DNA of 64,000 nucleotides, taken from assembly GCA_035582835.1 (NCBI GenBank), contig JAYKAV010002931.1, positions 609,117-673,116 on the forward strand, in the 5' to 3' direction. Each line of letters begins with the position of its first letter. Within the stretch, counting starts at the first letter, position 1. Made by a program: the position numbers and the translations under genes. The notes under the pieces are model-generated. The model was given only the letters and a program-made list of their open reading frames with translations. It did no database searches and had not been told where the DNA came from. Shown in pieces: positions 24,501-38,369 of this stretch. This DNA comes from Phoebastria nigripes (Eukaryota > Chordata > Aves > Procellariiformes > Diomedeidae).

Positions 24501-27500
24501 ATGAGAATTCAGGCCTAGACTAATTAAACACATGGAGCTGTACAGGGTTTCATTAGTGCATTTTTTTCTAGTGAGTGTTTTAGAGTGTTGAATATCTGTA
24601 ATATTAACATTGAAGTATTTGTTATGTAGCTTTTTGGTCTGAAAACAATGACAAATATGGAATATACGGTAGCAATGGTGGTGTGATGCAGTATAAAAGG
24701 TAGATGGGGTTGACTGTCAGATGATCTGTGTATCATGACTCACGTGGTGGCTATTTCAGAACAAGGCAGTTGTTTCATATGTGTGCCACATCATCGTTGC
24801 TGCTTACTATACTTTATGTGCTAGAGGCCTTGATCTTGTTTAGAGGTTTCCATTGTTGTGGGCACTTGAGGATGTGGAGTAAGAGACAATCTCTGCAATT
24901 TAAACAGGGAAACCATGTGGTGAGTAAGACGGGACACCAGGGCACAGAGCAGGCAGCAGCTCAGTGCTGCCTTCCACCATGGGTATTTCTTTATTTGCCC
25001 TCACAGTAAAACGCTAGTTTTTTGTGTGTGAAAGCCATAATGAACTGTTTACATGGTGCAACACAAGAGGAAGTAATGCACAATTTCTGCAGCTGGTTTA
25101 ATGGGTGCAGGAGCAGAGGTAGTTCACTAGACAGCTGCAAACACTGTCTACTGTGAGGGTATGCCAGTGCCTTGAACGCTATATTTCATATGTATGACAC
25201 CAGTGTAACCATCTTTATGCAAAACGTATATGCACATTGACATTGTGGTTTCTTGTATAGTATTTTCTCAGATGGAGGGTTTATCTATTTGTGTAAACAC
25301 ATATACATTCATAAACACACAGTGTATTGCCATCTACAGGGAAAGTGTGTACTGCTGTAGTTCCCCTAAACTCCTCTGGGTTGTAACACTCAGAGAGATG
25401 TTTTGGGGACGTGGAATTAAAGGATAAACAGTTCTTTCTGGGTATGTTCCATTAACTGGGTAGGAAATGAGTGGTTTGTGAGAAAGACGATGACGGCACC
25501 ATGTTTGGAGGTATTAGTGTTATCTGTGAGAGAATATTTTGTTTTCCTATGTTGTAGACTACTGTATAAGAAATTACTGTATAAGAAATACTCAGGACAC
25601 ATTTTTTATTTCCTTTTTCTGTGTGCGAAAGGGGTATATTCACTGTCTTATACATAATCAGAGAGGGCTCTGTGCTCCTGTAATACATCATTGGTACTCT
25701 GATCGCTAGAAAAAATCACTGAACTTTCAGAAGAGCACTGTCAGTACAGATGTGGATCTAGGTGGTCCAGAAGTTTGGCAAAGTAATTTCAACTACTGGT
25801 TACAGGTTTTTATCTGCTTTGTACTAGCAATTGGTGCTGATTTGAACTGGTATTTTGTGGTATATCATCTCACTGGTATTTTCCCATTGGTACTACTAGA
25901 GTTCTGCAAAAGTCCTCCTTTATAAAAAAGGTCTTCATTTAGGAGAAAAAAAAATCTTATGATTTTCAGAATAACTTTCCTGCATGTCAGCGTTGTGATG
26001 TGAATAACAGGCCTAGCTTTGCTCTGTTATACCTATGTGAAATGCAGTCAATTTCCAGTGTAATGACATAATTGAGAGTACAGTGCAGTCCAAAAACTTG
26101 TGAGCATATATGAAATATTCCTCCTAATCTGCTAAATCTGAAACATAAGGAAAGTCACAGTGAAAGTTGTCTTTATCTGTGTCAGCTCATGACGATTTGG
26201 GAGGTTGCATCCAGCCCCCCCTGGTTTCTAAGTTAACTTTATGAACACAGGCAAAATTAGGTACCACCATGTTTTCTCAGCCCAAATACTAACAAAAGGC
26301 AACATTATCCTCTCCTTCTTTCAGGACCTGGTGCTGAAAACCATCATCATCCTGACTGACAGAACAATTAGTGTTGTCAGCAGAGAAAATAGTCAGTGAA
26401 CCAACTGAAGGCCAATGTGTTTATTTTCCCACTCAGAGACGTAGTCTTCCCAGGTGGAGACTCTGGAAACATTCCTGCTAAAGCTGACATAGGTTTTACT
26501 TCAGTGAGGGATCGGTCTACTCTGAGCAGGAAATTAATCCAAACGTTTAAGAAAAAGCAATACAATCTGCACTGAGCGCAGAGGGATACACAGCTATACC
26601 ACTGTCTCCACACAGAGACAATTCTCTCTTTTTGAGACGATTCACTTTTTCTCGTTGTTTATTTTCCAAGCTGAACACATGTAAATGATACAACAGGGTG
26701 GTGGCTGTAAGGTTAGAAAAGCTGCATAAGGCAGCATGCCGTACTAGCCTATCGGAGAAGACTCACAAATGGCATCACACAACCCTTTAATTGAGTTACA
26801 AAATGTACTCAGAGTTACTACACTGTCTAAACATCCTCTCTCGCTTTTCTTCAGTTTCCAAATGCTGCTTTGGATAAACTACATACTACAAGTAACAGCA
26901 CTGAGCTTCCTTTATGTTTATGAAATGTACCTTTTCTATTGAAAACTAATGTACAAATCTTCTGAAAATCAGTTCAGCTAACACTGAACACACTATTTCT
27001 GAAGCTATTTCTATTAGATGATATCACTAGATGTGATCAGAGAAGCAGCACGGGGCACTGGAAAGAGAAGTTTCAACCTTCTTTCTTATGCCTTTCATTG
27101 GGACACCACAGTAAAAGGGAATGCTCTCTGGTGTAGTGGCTTTATTTTTAGAAGTGCGATCAAATGCTAGAAGGTCCTCCTGTTGTCATCAGTATCAGGA
27201 AGGATGAAGTCATTTTCCCTAGGGGAATCTGTAAGGAAGCATTAGCTAGAAGGAGCTAGGAAGGCATCCATGTATGAAAATGTAACCTGTTAAACCTGTA
27301 AAACAGTGTCATTTTGCAATAGCTTATATTTATCATTTGTCAAGATAGGCCCATACAGCAACAAGGAAGGGGGATCTACAGAAAAGACAAGGATTTCCAC
27401 AAGCACAATCCCCTTCCAGAGTCTGTATATGGTGGAAATCCTGGATACATAGCAGAGCTCACAGGTAGCCAGCCAGCCTCTGTGGGCACGTGAAGAAATA

Positions 27501-27600
27501 CACAATCTTAGCTGGGGGAATTTTATCCCTGCCACAGTAAAGCGCAAGTGTTTGGGTGGGAGATGTAAGTGCAAATGAAGATGTCATCAGAAGCCACTGG
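21560..27600. other. Unique noncoding DNA
   Basis: No gene, RNA gene or young transposon is recognised over about 6 kb. After 22.8 kb the sequence is AT-rich with little CpG, a clear contrast with the domain just upstream. A perfect 14-bp repeat within a two-copy 15-bp duplication (ACTGTATAAGAAAT) lies at 25,561-25,590. Open frames are short and featureless. Confidence 0.65.
25561..25590. repeat. 15-bp tandem duplication, two copies
   Basis: Two adjacent copies of ACTGTATAAGAAAT plus one variable base. Nearly identical copies suggest a recent slippage or small duplication event. No functional context is visible. Confidence 0.85.
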
Positions 27601-27680
27601 TGGCCCTGTGCTCCAAAACACCCCCCTTCTTTATCAACTTTGGTAGAAAAACCTTCTTCCTTTGGTGGAAAAACGTGCTC

Positions 27681-27706
27681 GGGGGGGGGGGGGGCGGGGG
27701 GGCGGG
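27681..27706 (+). repeat. Poly-G tract
   Basis: G14-C-G7-C-G3 on the plus strand. Such a tract can form a G-quadruplex on the G strand. It is also a classic place for sequencing and assembly error, so its true length is uncertain. The surrounding DNA is not a CpG island. Confidence 0.85.
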
Positions 27707-27719
27707 TCTCCCAATCTGA

Positions 27720-30700
27720 AAGGACTTTCTGAAATGTGTTGTTAGGGGTGGATTTGAAACAAGAAAAATTTTTCTTTTTCTCTTGTGACAGATGTCACAG
27801 ATATTTTCTATCACTGCTGTGTTTTCAGACCCCAAAATACTGATAAAAAATAATGTTATACATGGGGCAATGCTCATGTTTTAAGATTGATGTGGGACAA
27901 CTAGAGTGGATTAGGGAGAGCACTGATAAGGAAAGCAAAATAAACAGTGTCGATTGTCTTCTGGCTGCTTGAAAGCAAGACAGCAGTCCCTCGCCACTAG
28001 ACCCAGGGCTGTTCCCTACCAGATTGCTGCATGCCAGCTGCCCTCGGCACAGCGCTGCTGAGAGTCGGGGCCAAGGAGGGCAGGATACTTGGGGAGCGGA
28101 AGGTATCCAGTTTGGGATGCTGAGCACTCCTGTAGCTTTTTCACTTTGCTGGGAGAGCAAAACCAGAAAGGGCGCGTTGGCAAACTGTGAGGAAATCCTC
28201 AGCGCTTGTGGTGTTACTCCATTGTGTGTTTTGCTTTGCAAGCAATAAAACATCTCTTGATTTCAAATGTTGCCTTCCACAGCTTGCCCTCACCCTCAGC
28301 CCATAGTCTTAGCAGTGCTGGCCACTCTCCCCTGCAGCCTATACCCTCAGGTCTTCACTCTCCTAGAGGTGCTAATGAAAACTAGTCAGCTGAATGAAGG
28401 AAAAATGCATTTGCCAAAAACGAAAAAGTGAAAAAAACCACCCAAAACAAAACCTCTCTTGTTTACAGAGAACCCATATGTAAAGCTATTAAGAGATGTG
28501 TGCAAACATGCAGAGGTTTAAAATGAAGGATCCTGGGGTTAGAGGCTGAGATCACTGTGAATGCCAGCAGGACCTGTATGCCATACCATAAAGCACTTCA
28601 TGCACTCCACCACTGGCATGTCAGAGGGTATTTGAAAGGGTCTAAGGGATGTACAGAGAGCTTTTTTGTGAGATGAGTGAAAAGAGCATGTGAATTTGTT
28701 TTTGAAAATTGTTAGTGTGACTAGATGCATAAATTTCAATGATGTGGGCATGCAGAAATGACTACAGGTACAATTCACCACTGCTTCTCCTCTCCCCCAT
28801 CAGCATCATAGGACATTTGTTGAGCTTGCTTGCTGTCTGCAGCCTATGACTTTGAGCATTTACTGTCTCTCCCCTCTTGTTGCTGTCCCTCCTTCCCACC
28901 CTTCTGTATTTGCCAGCAGATGTTCACCCTCCTCTGCACTCCAGAGTGTGGCTACATCCTTGGGTGGTCCAGCTTCCCCCAGGGAAACCAAAACTCCTTG
29001 AACAAGAAAATGGGAGCTACAGGAAGACAGATAAAGAATCTTTCCTTCCCCTTACTTAAAGTACAGCAGCACCCGCATATTTTCCCTGTTTTAAACAATC
29101 TGGGTCTGGTGGTCTAGTCTGTCTGCTCCAGCAACTGAACCTTTCTCCCTGATGCTGGTCTGGTCTGGGTACCCATTCCTGAAAAGTACAGACCAGCGAT
29201 ATGTCAGGAGCAGTGAGTAAAGCAGCAGGAGAAGAATTTGTGTGCTGGTGATGGCATGTCATGTCTGTGTGTTCCTGGGGACAGCAGGCATTTAAATGAG
29301 GGGAGAGGGGCATTAAGTGCAGGTAATGGGAAAAGAACCCACAACCAGGGATACGATGGAGCTGCACGATGGATGGTCAATCCTGCTGGGGACCATTCCA
29401 ATGGTGAGCAGGTAACGGTCAAACTGGATGACATGACAGTGAGTCATGCCACTCCGGACCAACAAAAGTCTTCATCCAAGCCCAGGGAAACTTGGTGAGG
29501 TACGCTCACACAATCCTTAACTCTAGGACATGAGCAATGATCTGTGCAGGGTCAGCGGAGAACCTGCTATCCTGAGAAATGAATCTGCTCTTCTGGGAAC
29601 TGAGGGATGCTGCCCCACTCTTCTGAGCTAAAATTGAGTTTGGTAACCCTTGATGAATTAGCTGAAGCTTAATGCATGACTGGTGATTACACACAGGGCA
29701 GGGACACAAGCCCTTGCTGTACCAATGGCATTCCCCCTGGGAAATGAAACGTCTGGGTCAGTGGCTGTGCCTGCATTTGCTTTCTCAGGACTGCTGCTAC
29801 ATGGCCTGGGAGTGGCAAGCTTAGGGAGCCAGGCATGGGGGATGGAAGGGAAAGTCATGCCAGGGATACAGCAGTGGTAGAGCTGGGGCATTTCTCCACC
29901 TCAGGTCCAGGCTGGGTTGTGGAGTGTGGTAAAGTGTCCAGGAACTGATGCCACATCCAGAACAAAACAAACAAAACCTAAACTGGAAGCAGCAAGCGGC
30001 CTGAGAGACACCTGGGGTAGGGACTGGGTCAGGATTGCAGGATCTCCTCTCCTGCACCTTCCAGTGGCCTTCTTTGCTAGACTTCCCTGAGCCTTCCTCT
30101 ACTTGCTTAAAAGTAGCCGATGATTTTCAAATTTCCAGTACTTGGAAAGCCAAAATCTCCCAGAGGGTCCAAGTTGTATGGTTAGCATTCATGTCCTGTT
30201 TGAAATGCAGTCAGCTCCCGGCAGGAGGTTCCTGTCACTCTGGTGCCTTGGGACTGTCTCTTATTGTCTGTTGCAGCTCCACTTCAGATGCTCAGTTTCA
30301 ATCTGGTGCCGTTCCTGGCCTCTGCCATGTCTGGGGCGGGGGGATGACATTGCGGGTGGCCCTTGCCTGCAGCCCCCAGGGACGGCTGCCAGCATGGGAT
30401 GGTGGTCCAAGGAGGCTCCTGCGCCTCTGCTGGGNATCACAGTGGCTGTGCCTGGGACCATGATGGCCAAGGACATGGTCGCTCTTGTGGCTCATTTGTG
30501 TGCGGGGTGAGCCTGGTCCCCGGGGATGTTAGTCTGATGCTGTCTTTAGTGGCTGGATGTTGATGTGACTGGAGGTCACGTGAAGAGCTTTGCAGCAGGT
30601 AAAGAGAAGTCCAAATCTGGTGAGCATCAAAGTAAAGGAAAAAGTACTTGAGCTTAAGCCGACATCCAGGAACCATGATTTCCAAGTACTACAGCAGGCC

Positions 30701-33700
30701 AGGAGTGAAAGCATCTGATGTAGAGACCCACAGACCGCTGGGGGAAGGTGGAGGAGCAGTGAGGACACAGGAAACTCAGCAATTCTGCCAAAGTATTTCC
30801 ATTCAAAATATTCTGAGCAACACTGATGGGCAAAATTCACTGAAGCAAGGGGGAGCAAGACCTCCACGAGACCTCTGAGTCCTGTCAAATCTCTAGTGTT
30901 AAGACTCCTATCCTCCTCATGCTCTCTCACAGCTAAGGTTGTCTTTTTCACATTAGTGCGTCACAGTCCCGCTGTCTCCCTCTCTGTCTCCCACACCAGC
31001 TGTGGCTGCCATCCAGCTGTGCTCATCCAGCTATGCCCATTCAGCTGTGCCTTGCAGTGCAGTCCCGGGCAGGGGGAGTCTGCAGCACTGTGCCACCGCT
31101 GCGGGTAAGCCACTGAACCAAGCACTGCCCTCCACACTTCTCTGCTAAGCAGAGCATCCGCCAGCTGCAGAGGGTGCCAGGACCTCTTCTCCACAATTTA
31201 CCGTGATGTGTCAGATAGCGCTCCGGGCTACAACATCATCTCACGTTCTTGGAGGGAGGGTAGCATTGGAGACGTCTGCTCTGGGGACCTGAGCTGTAGT
31301 GTTTCCCAATAACTAGCTCTGCAGAGGTAAAGTGGAGTGCATTGTCACTAAAGAGGAGATAAATCCTCTGTGGCAAGCTTTTGTAGATCAGCATACAAAA
31401 CACTCACTCTGTGCCTGTCTGAGATATGGATGTGTTATAAGCATAATCCAGGGTTGTGCTTCTGTGCTCGTGGAATTTGCTGTGGCATCCAGCTCTCATG
31501 CAGGAAATGTGCTCCAGAATCTAGTTTCGTTTCTATGTATAACACACATTTTTAGCCACGATGGGTATGAAAACAAATTATTAAAAGCAGGAACCAGGTG
31601 TAAATTTTTATCATGCTGAGTTTGCAGGCAGCCTGGGAAAGAGCTCTGAAGTGGGTGAACTGTCTCATCCATCTCAACAGGTTATTAACTTTGAAGCTTT
31701 TAGTCTAAAAGCATAAAAGCCAGTGCTATTAATGGCTTACTCCCTGCTCACGTTAGCAGGAGGCTGTAGCAAACACAGCCTGAAACCATCCTTTTCGTTG
31801 CTCAGAGAACAGTCATGGTGTTAGTTAGGCCTGTCTCCATATCTGAGCTTTTGCCTTAATTTGTGGGCCATCCAATCAGTTAATGCACTGTTTTCCATTC
31901 CAGCATCTGCTGAGCATGGGCAGATGCCTTCTGAGACCAGACCACCAGCGGAGAGCCCACTTTCCTCCAAGAAGTTGTGTTGCCTCCGTTAGGTGGGCTG
32001 GGTCGTTAGCTGTATAGAAACTCCGGCAGCCAGCCACGGTGGGGTGGCAAGAAGCACTCGGTGCTAAGGTAGCCCTCTTTAGCTTTACACTGGGATGGAG
32101 AAGGAGTGCTCGCACGTTCAGGGCCAGCAAAGATGCACATGGAGATGCTTTTCCTCACTGCCTCTTGGTCGCTGCCTAGGTGCACACCTAACCAACCTGA
32201 GCACAGCAGCAGGAGGAGAGCAGGCCTGCCAGGACAGGGACTTGACTTCAACCTGTAACGTGGAGGTTTCTCTAGAAATACTGCACTGACTCTCTCCCAA
32301 GCAGCTGTCGTATCTCCCCGACAGCATTTTTGATGCTGCAGTGCAGTTCTTATAATCAGACCTCCAGCACTTTGATCTTCAGATGGAGACTGATAGAGGA
32401 ATTGAAGGTTAGCTCATTGGCAGGGATGCTGCTGTTTATGTTCCTAATATAATTCACCCCTCCCCACTTCCCCCGTTTTGAGCTGTGAAGCTGCTGTGGC
32501 ATTTCTGATCTGTCTCCTCACAGTGCCACAAACTCCCGGGTCTGTGTGGCGACACTTTAACACCTCCTTTGGCAACAGGGAGAGAGGGGTCAGTGAAGGA
32601 TAGCAAAGCAGGGGGGCACAGAATGAGGCTGCACTCTGGAGAGGTGCTAAAAGGAAAATGGAGACTATTAAAGAACAAGCTAGTGCATCTTGAGGAGAGT
32701 CCATAGGGTACAGGAGAGTGGCGGAGGGGAAGGAGAAGAGCCAGAAGGGCACACATAGCTTGGGTTTGCTTAATACTTTACTTTCCATCCCAACCACAGG
32801 TATAATTAAAAGCACAGTTTAGTCCTGGCTTCCTTTTGCTCATTTTCTTTTTCTAGACCTGTTACACAAGTTACACATGCAAAGCATTTGAAATAACAAG
32901 GCAAGAGAGCATCAAAGAGGCTCATGCATACAAGGGGTTGCACAGGCTTTCAGCCGAGCCGTTCCTTGCCGCCGGGAAGCCCTGCATTAAGGATTGGCCT
33001 GTACTGTGTGTGAGGCCCCGAGCAAAGAGCAGCTTTTGCAGACAGCTGGGGACTGGAATCAAGCTGTGATCGGCCTCCCCCTGTGCTTGCGCTGCTGGAG
33101 ACAGGAACAGCCTGCGAGGAGCAGGGTTTTCACAGGATGCTAGACCCCGAGGAGCTGCTGCGTTTTAGGGACTCTGTCTGTCGCTTATGTTGGGGGATTA
33201 GACCATGGTGGATAATCACCACACACAAAAAACCATAGTCATGCCGTGACTTATCAAACACACATGCAAGAACAAGCATGAAGCACTCCAGGCTCGGCAG
33301 TGGAGTGGATGCTGTTTGAAATGTAGGTGCTTGGGTAAGGAAGCACATGAGCACAAAGGAGCAATACCGACTGCTGTCTAATTCCAGTGCAAGATTCACA
33401 TGCAGGCAGGTGACAAGGCAGCAGAGCTGCTCAGAGGTTGAGGCAATGATTTGCTTCCCCTGTTTCTGAATCCACAGAGGCTGCATACATCATTCAAGTG
33501 ATGGTGATAGATACCACAGGAAAGTACGGAGGTTCTTGCTGCACAAGAAGCTGTTGGTGATAACAGCACGAGTGAAATCGAGAATGGCAGCCTCAGAGTT
33601 CCTGTAGGGCTCACCATCCTTCCTTCAGTGCTCCCAACCAGCAGTGAAGATGCTGACTAAAATTCATAGAAAGGAGCAGGTGAGGAAATGATGTGTGCTG

Positions 33701-34380
33701 TTGCCAAAGTCTGATCAAGTTTCAATTTTCTATTTTTCTTCTGCATCTGGCAATGACATGATTTCTCACCAGAGGACCATAGTGTTTTGTTCCCTTCTCA
33801 AACAAGTGTGGAGCCATTCCCAGCGACTTGTATCAGCTGAGCTTAGGGCTGGTCAAATAATTTGCACATCACAGACATCCACTTTTCTGCTTATTGAGCA
33901 CATCCCTGTTACAGACAGCATTAAGGCAGGCTTTCTCTGGATCCTGGCATCCAGGAACCTGAGAGCAAAAAGTTTTTTGTTTGTTTGTTCCAGAAAAAGT
34001 CTGTATCAGAATTTATCATGTTGGGACTTCCTTTCATTTTTTCTGCGTTTTACTCTAAGGAATGTTCCTGATGAGAGTAAAATTCAGATCTTCTTATGTT
34101 AGGAACTGCTCTACCAGGGGCTGCATTGTAAAGGGTGGGCAGCAGCAGTTTCACCCATTTGGCTATTAACAGACACTGTGCGGTCCAGTCCTGTGCTGAG
34201 CAGCAGGTCAGGGAGTGTCTCATGGGCAGTGCAGGTTAGGACAAGGCGGTTCAACAAAAAGCAGAATCCACTCAAACGAAACAAATCTGGTGTAAAAGCC
34301 AATGTGTTCTCGCTTCCTTGACCGCTCCCCCTCCCTTCAGCTTTCATGTCGTTGGCTCAGTTAATTAAAATTGCAGTAAT
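27720..34380. other. Unique noncoding DNA
   Basis: No gene recognised. A moderately GC-rich stretch (28.9-31.2 kb) generates many overlapping short frames without domains on both strands. Around 30,996-31,050 a CCAGCTGTG-like motif recurs four times at 14-17 bp spacing. No transposon is recognised. Confidence 0.6.
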
Positions 34381-34485
34381 AGGGAGACTGGATGGTTTAG
34401 CAGATTGGTAATGGGATATACAGCCTTTCACCTCTAGGTCAATGGTTCGATTGCGGCCCAAGTTGGTAGTGACCAAAAGTTATTA
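34381..34485 (+). repeat. Old tRNA-derived SINE fragment
   Basis: The segment has tRNA-like internal promoter boxes: an A-box-like TGGTTTAGCAGATTGG at 34,393-34,408 and a B-box-like GGTTCGATTGC at 34,444-34,454, about 50 bp apart. CAGCCTTTCACCTCTAGGTC between them and the following GGTAGTGACCAAAAG recall a tRNA-derived SINE type I know from turtles and other amniotes. No tRNA cloverleaf can be folded cleanly, so it is not a functional tRNA gene. Family assignment is from memory and needs a repeat-library search. Confidence 0.55.
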
Positions 34486-34876
34486 ACATCGAATGGCTGC
34501 TCGGTGACCTTTGTGAGATGCGTGGGTGATTTCAGTGCTCTCCCTTGCAGACAGGTGTCCACACTGCGGGAACCACTTGCACGACTGGCACTAATTGGCA
34601 CCCTCATCGGCCCCAGCAGTGGCCAGGGATGGCCTGGGCACAGAACTGGCAGCAGCCCTCTTCCTGGTGGTCCTCTCCCCTGGGCTGCTGTGGAGCTGCT
34701 GGCCTTGCTTGTGCCTTGCTCTGTGGACAGTGCTGCTACCCAGGCTGCCTGGGGATTACCTCTGCCTGGCAGCAGAGTGAGTGTGAGCTGAACCAATGTG
34801 GTGTTTGAAGCAAGCAGATTTTGGGGAATGGTTGGCATTTGCTACTCAACTTACTAAGGGCAAGCAATTTGGGGCA

Positions 34877-34910
34877 GTACACTTACTTTCTTACAGAAAA
34901 GTAAGTGTAC
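34877..34910. repeat. Perfect 13-bp inverted repeat (quasi-palindrome)
   Basis: Arms GTACACTTACTTT (34,877-34,889) and AAAGTAAGTGTAC (34,898-34,910) flank an 8-base loop. The motif CTTACAGAAAA occurs both inside the structure (34,890-34,900) and directly after it (34,910-34,920). An inverted plus a direct repeat of the same words is typical of template switching during replication. No RNA gene or terminator role is indicated. Confidence 0.9.
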
Positions 34911-34920
34911 TTACAGAAAA

Positions 34921-37900
34921 GGCAGCTGTGTTAGCGTGAGGCAGAAGATATGATAGCCCAGGTGACATGAATGGCAGGTAAAAACAAGCCAGCTGCAAGC
35001 CAGCAGGACCTGCCAGCGTCCAGACCAGCCAGCATGATGCATCATTTGCTTTGGGGAGGGCTTGGGCACAAGGCTCTGTAAAGGCAGGAGAAAGGGCTGG
35101 CCTGGGCAACCCATACTGAAGAAGAGCAGGCGTGAAGATTTACAAGCTATTGCCATTCAGAGCTCCACAGCCCCCAGGGAGGAATGGAGAGCAGAGCCAG
35201 GGGTGGTGACCCATGCCAAATTCAGCTCTTAGTTTTCTGACCAAATTGCTATTATCTAATTAATGCCTCATTTAAAATATTGGTATGGCCAAGTCTTCAG
35301 TGGTTGTGAGTCAGCAGAGCTGTTTCGGGCCAATTTACACCAGCTGGCCATTTTCCTCTCAATATTGGTGACTCTTGCAGTAGTCAGGAAAAATGCCATC
35401 CATGTTTCTATTTGTCATAGTTGCGGCATGACAGTTGAGAGAGGGAGGAGAAGAGCAGTTTTTTCTTCAGCTTCCCTCAGCACAGTACTTGAGTTCCTCA
35501 CTCTCTGGCACGTTTTGATCCCCACAACTCATTTGCAAAAGACTCCTTTAACAGACACGACATGCAAGATGACACAGGAAATATGGGGTGGGATGAGTCT
35601 TCTGAATCCCTTCTTGCCTCTCAGTTCTCCGGGAAAGGCCTTTTCCAGTGACATCAGGGGTCCCGGTGAAACAGTTGTTTCAATATGGCAACCACAAACC
35701 TTTAGTAGTTTAGTAGTAATTTAGTTGTAGCTGTGCCAACAGAACCATTTCTGGTCCTAGACACGTGCCCAGAGGCGACCTTACACAGCAGCATCTGCCA
35801 AGAAGTTTACTGAGAAGGCAATACTTTTGGCTTTCTGTGTCCAGGCCAATCTGCCAAAGCCCTGCCAAGGCAACAAATTTGCTTAGGAATTTGGCTCCCG
35901 CTCTCCCAGCACACATGTTGTTACTTGCAAGCAAGTGGGAACGTTTCCTTTTAATGTTCTCGCTCAGCTCCTTGGGGTCAATGCAGAGTCTGAGTCTGCC
36001 CCCTTTCTTCCCTACAGTTTTTAAGGCCTCGGCTCATACTGCTGGCTCTTTGATTCTACAAATAATGCCATCTGCTGTCATGTTTTATAGTTCTTCCACT
36101 GGTCTCTTTTCCCCTCAAAAGATGAGCCAACACTGTGGGTTGTCTGACAGACGACGTGTCCTCCCACTGCCTCACCGGTGAGTCTGTGTGCTAAAGCAAT
36201 CCCACTCCTGTGAGTGTGCCAGACGACTGGTGGCCTGGTGGCCACCAGCGTGGTTGCTCTCTCTGACCGCAGTGAGAACTGGCATATTCCCGCAAGCTCT
36301 TGTTCCAGCTCGTGATTGTCCCCAGTTTGTGTTTCCATAGGGCTGGGACTTGTTCCTCTCCAGGTATGCACGGTCTCACTTTGAACATTTAAGTACAGTG
36401 CCTCATTGGCATCTTTCCATTGCAGAAGTTCAGTTGTTAACTTCACTTGCATCCCCGAGTGTCATTCCTAAGTATTTTTTAAATGGTTTTAATTTTGCAT
36501 TTGTAGCTTCCTCCTTTTTTTTGTGCTTTTATGAACAACTTTCCTCCATCCTTTGAGACCCCGAACTCTGACTGTAACCCATGCCTTTCCTTTGCTGGCA
36601 TATTTCAGTGGAGGCTTTGCAAATCAATGGACATTTTCCATTCCTATGCCAGCTGCCACATCAATGGCATTATTGCTTGTTTGGCATGAGCTTTCTTTTC
36701 CCTTTCCATTTTCTGCAAAACGTTTTCTTCCATGTTTAGCTGTGGGGTTGATGGTCATATGTTGCTTTTCAGCTTTTTCTGCTCCTTGGCATGAAATCAT
36801 TGCTTTTTTGAACCTTGGGTCGACATCTCTGAAAAGTCTTTCAAGACCTCTCTATTGCTGAACTCCAAAACTACTTGCTCTTTCACGAAGGACTGCCTCA
36901 TATTCCAGATTCGCAAGAGGAGCTTTTTGATTTGAGGCCAAGGAAACACTGATTCCATTTCTTTTCCTTCTTGAGACCTTGCCTGAAAAACATATATTCC
37001 ACAGGCAACAGCCCTTCTTTACAGGTCTTTTCCCCTTGGTCTAGCTGGCTTTCAGTGCAGTCCCAGAGCTTTTAAAAAGTTTTCTTTTCTTAGCTCTGGG
37101 ATCTCAGACTTGGCTTGTAGTGATTACAGGGCTGAAGAATCTTAAAACACTTAAAATACACAGGCTTCAATACACACACACAATGGTGAAGGAGGAAAAT
37201 ATTCTCTGTTTAAAGAAGCCCCAAATTTGAATTATTGTATGTCTGTATAGAAAAGTCCAGAGCTTCAGCTTTCCACCAGGACTGCCTGGAGGTACACAGA
37301 AGACTCTGCATGCAATTTTCTCTATAGCCAGCATGTTAGTGCTGTAGTTACTGTGCAGCCAAGATTATCAAGTCAAGATCCCTTTTTTTTTCCTTCAGAG
37401 ATTTGTCATGTGCTCCAATTTTACTGTTAGTGCTTCAGCCTACATATAATGTACATTGCTTAAGAACTATAGAGTGAATTTCCAAATAGGCGGAGTCCGC
37501 AAATTAGTAGAGTAAGAAAAAATTTTTTATGAAAACCTTTCAAAAATGAAAAACAAAATGTTCCAAAAGGTGGCTGTAGTAATCTTCGTTATTAGTGGGC
37601 TGAAAAACCACCGAACAATGGAAACCCATAAAGGTTTCTGAACTTTTTAGGCCAACAGACTCTTATAACTCTTCAATGATAAGGGACCACTCTGCTTGCT
37701 TGTCATCAAACTTTTACTTGAATATTTTTTGCTCCAAAACATTGCAGAATACTGTATTTCCATAGACAATCTACCATGTCCTCACATTTCCCTGGTGATC
37801 CATAAATCTCAGTGTGGGATTCACTGCTGTGGACACAAAGTTAGACCAAAAATCATAAAACTGCAGGAAACGACAAGAATCCCTTGTGTCCTCCCTAGAA

Positions 37901-38364
37901 TTCTGGCAAGTAGAGATGCAGCTCAGATGTAATTAGCCACTCTTCCCTCATTTTGTTTAAATATATCTTACTTTCTGCTTACTTTGTCTAGCCTCCAGGT
38001 TCTATTACAGACTCTTCAGTCAAGCACTCTTCTGGCACTGTACAACACTGAGCACAATGTGATGTTGATTGATGAGCACATCGGTAACAGGAAATGCTGG
38101 CAAACTTCTGCTGTCTGTGTCAGAGCTCCACGAGTCTGTTCCATTTATGTCAAACAAAGATTTGTGTTTGCTTGAACCTGATGTTTTTGCATCCGTGCTT
38201 AACACTTCTCCAAGTTGGATTCCCTACTGAAAGTTGTGGAAGGTACCTGCTTAATACGGCCAGGACAGTGGCATTTCAGTATTTCTTCTAAGCACTCCCG
38301 GGGAGGTTAAGGGAGGAATCCTGTACTCCATTTTCACAAATTTTAAGTACCTTGTTGGAGTTTT
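34921..38364. other. Unique noncoding DNA
   Basis: No gene or recognisable repeat over about 3.4 kb. Open frames up to 153 codons (35,263-35,724, plus strand) lack any domain. Composition is AT-leaning with little CpG. Confidence 0.6.
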
Positions 38365-38369
38365 TCCTA

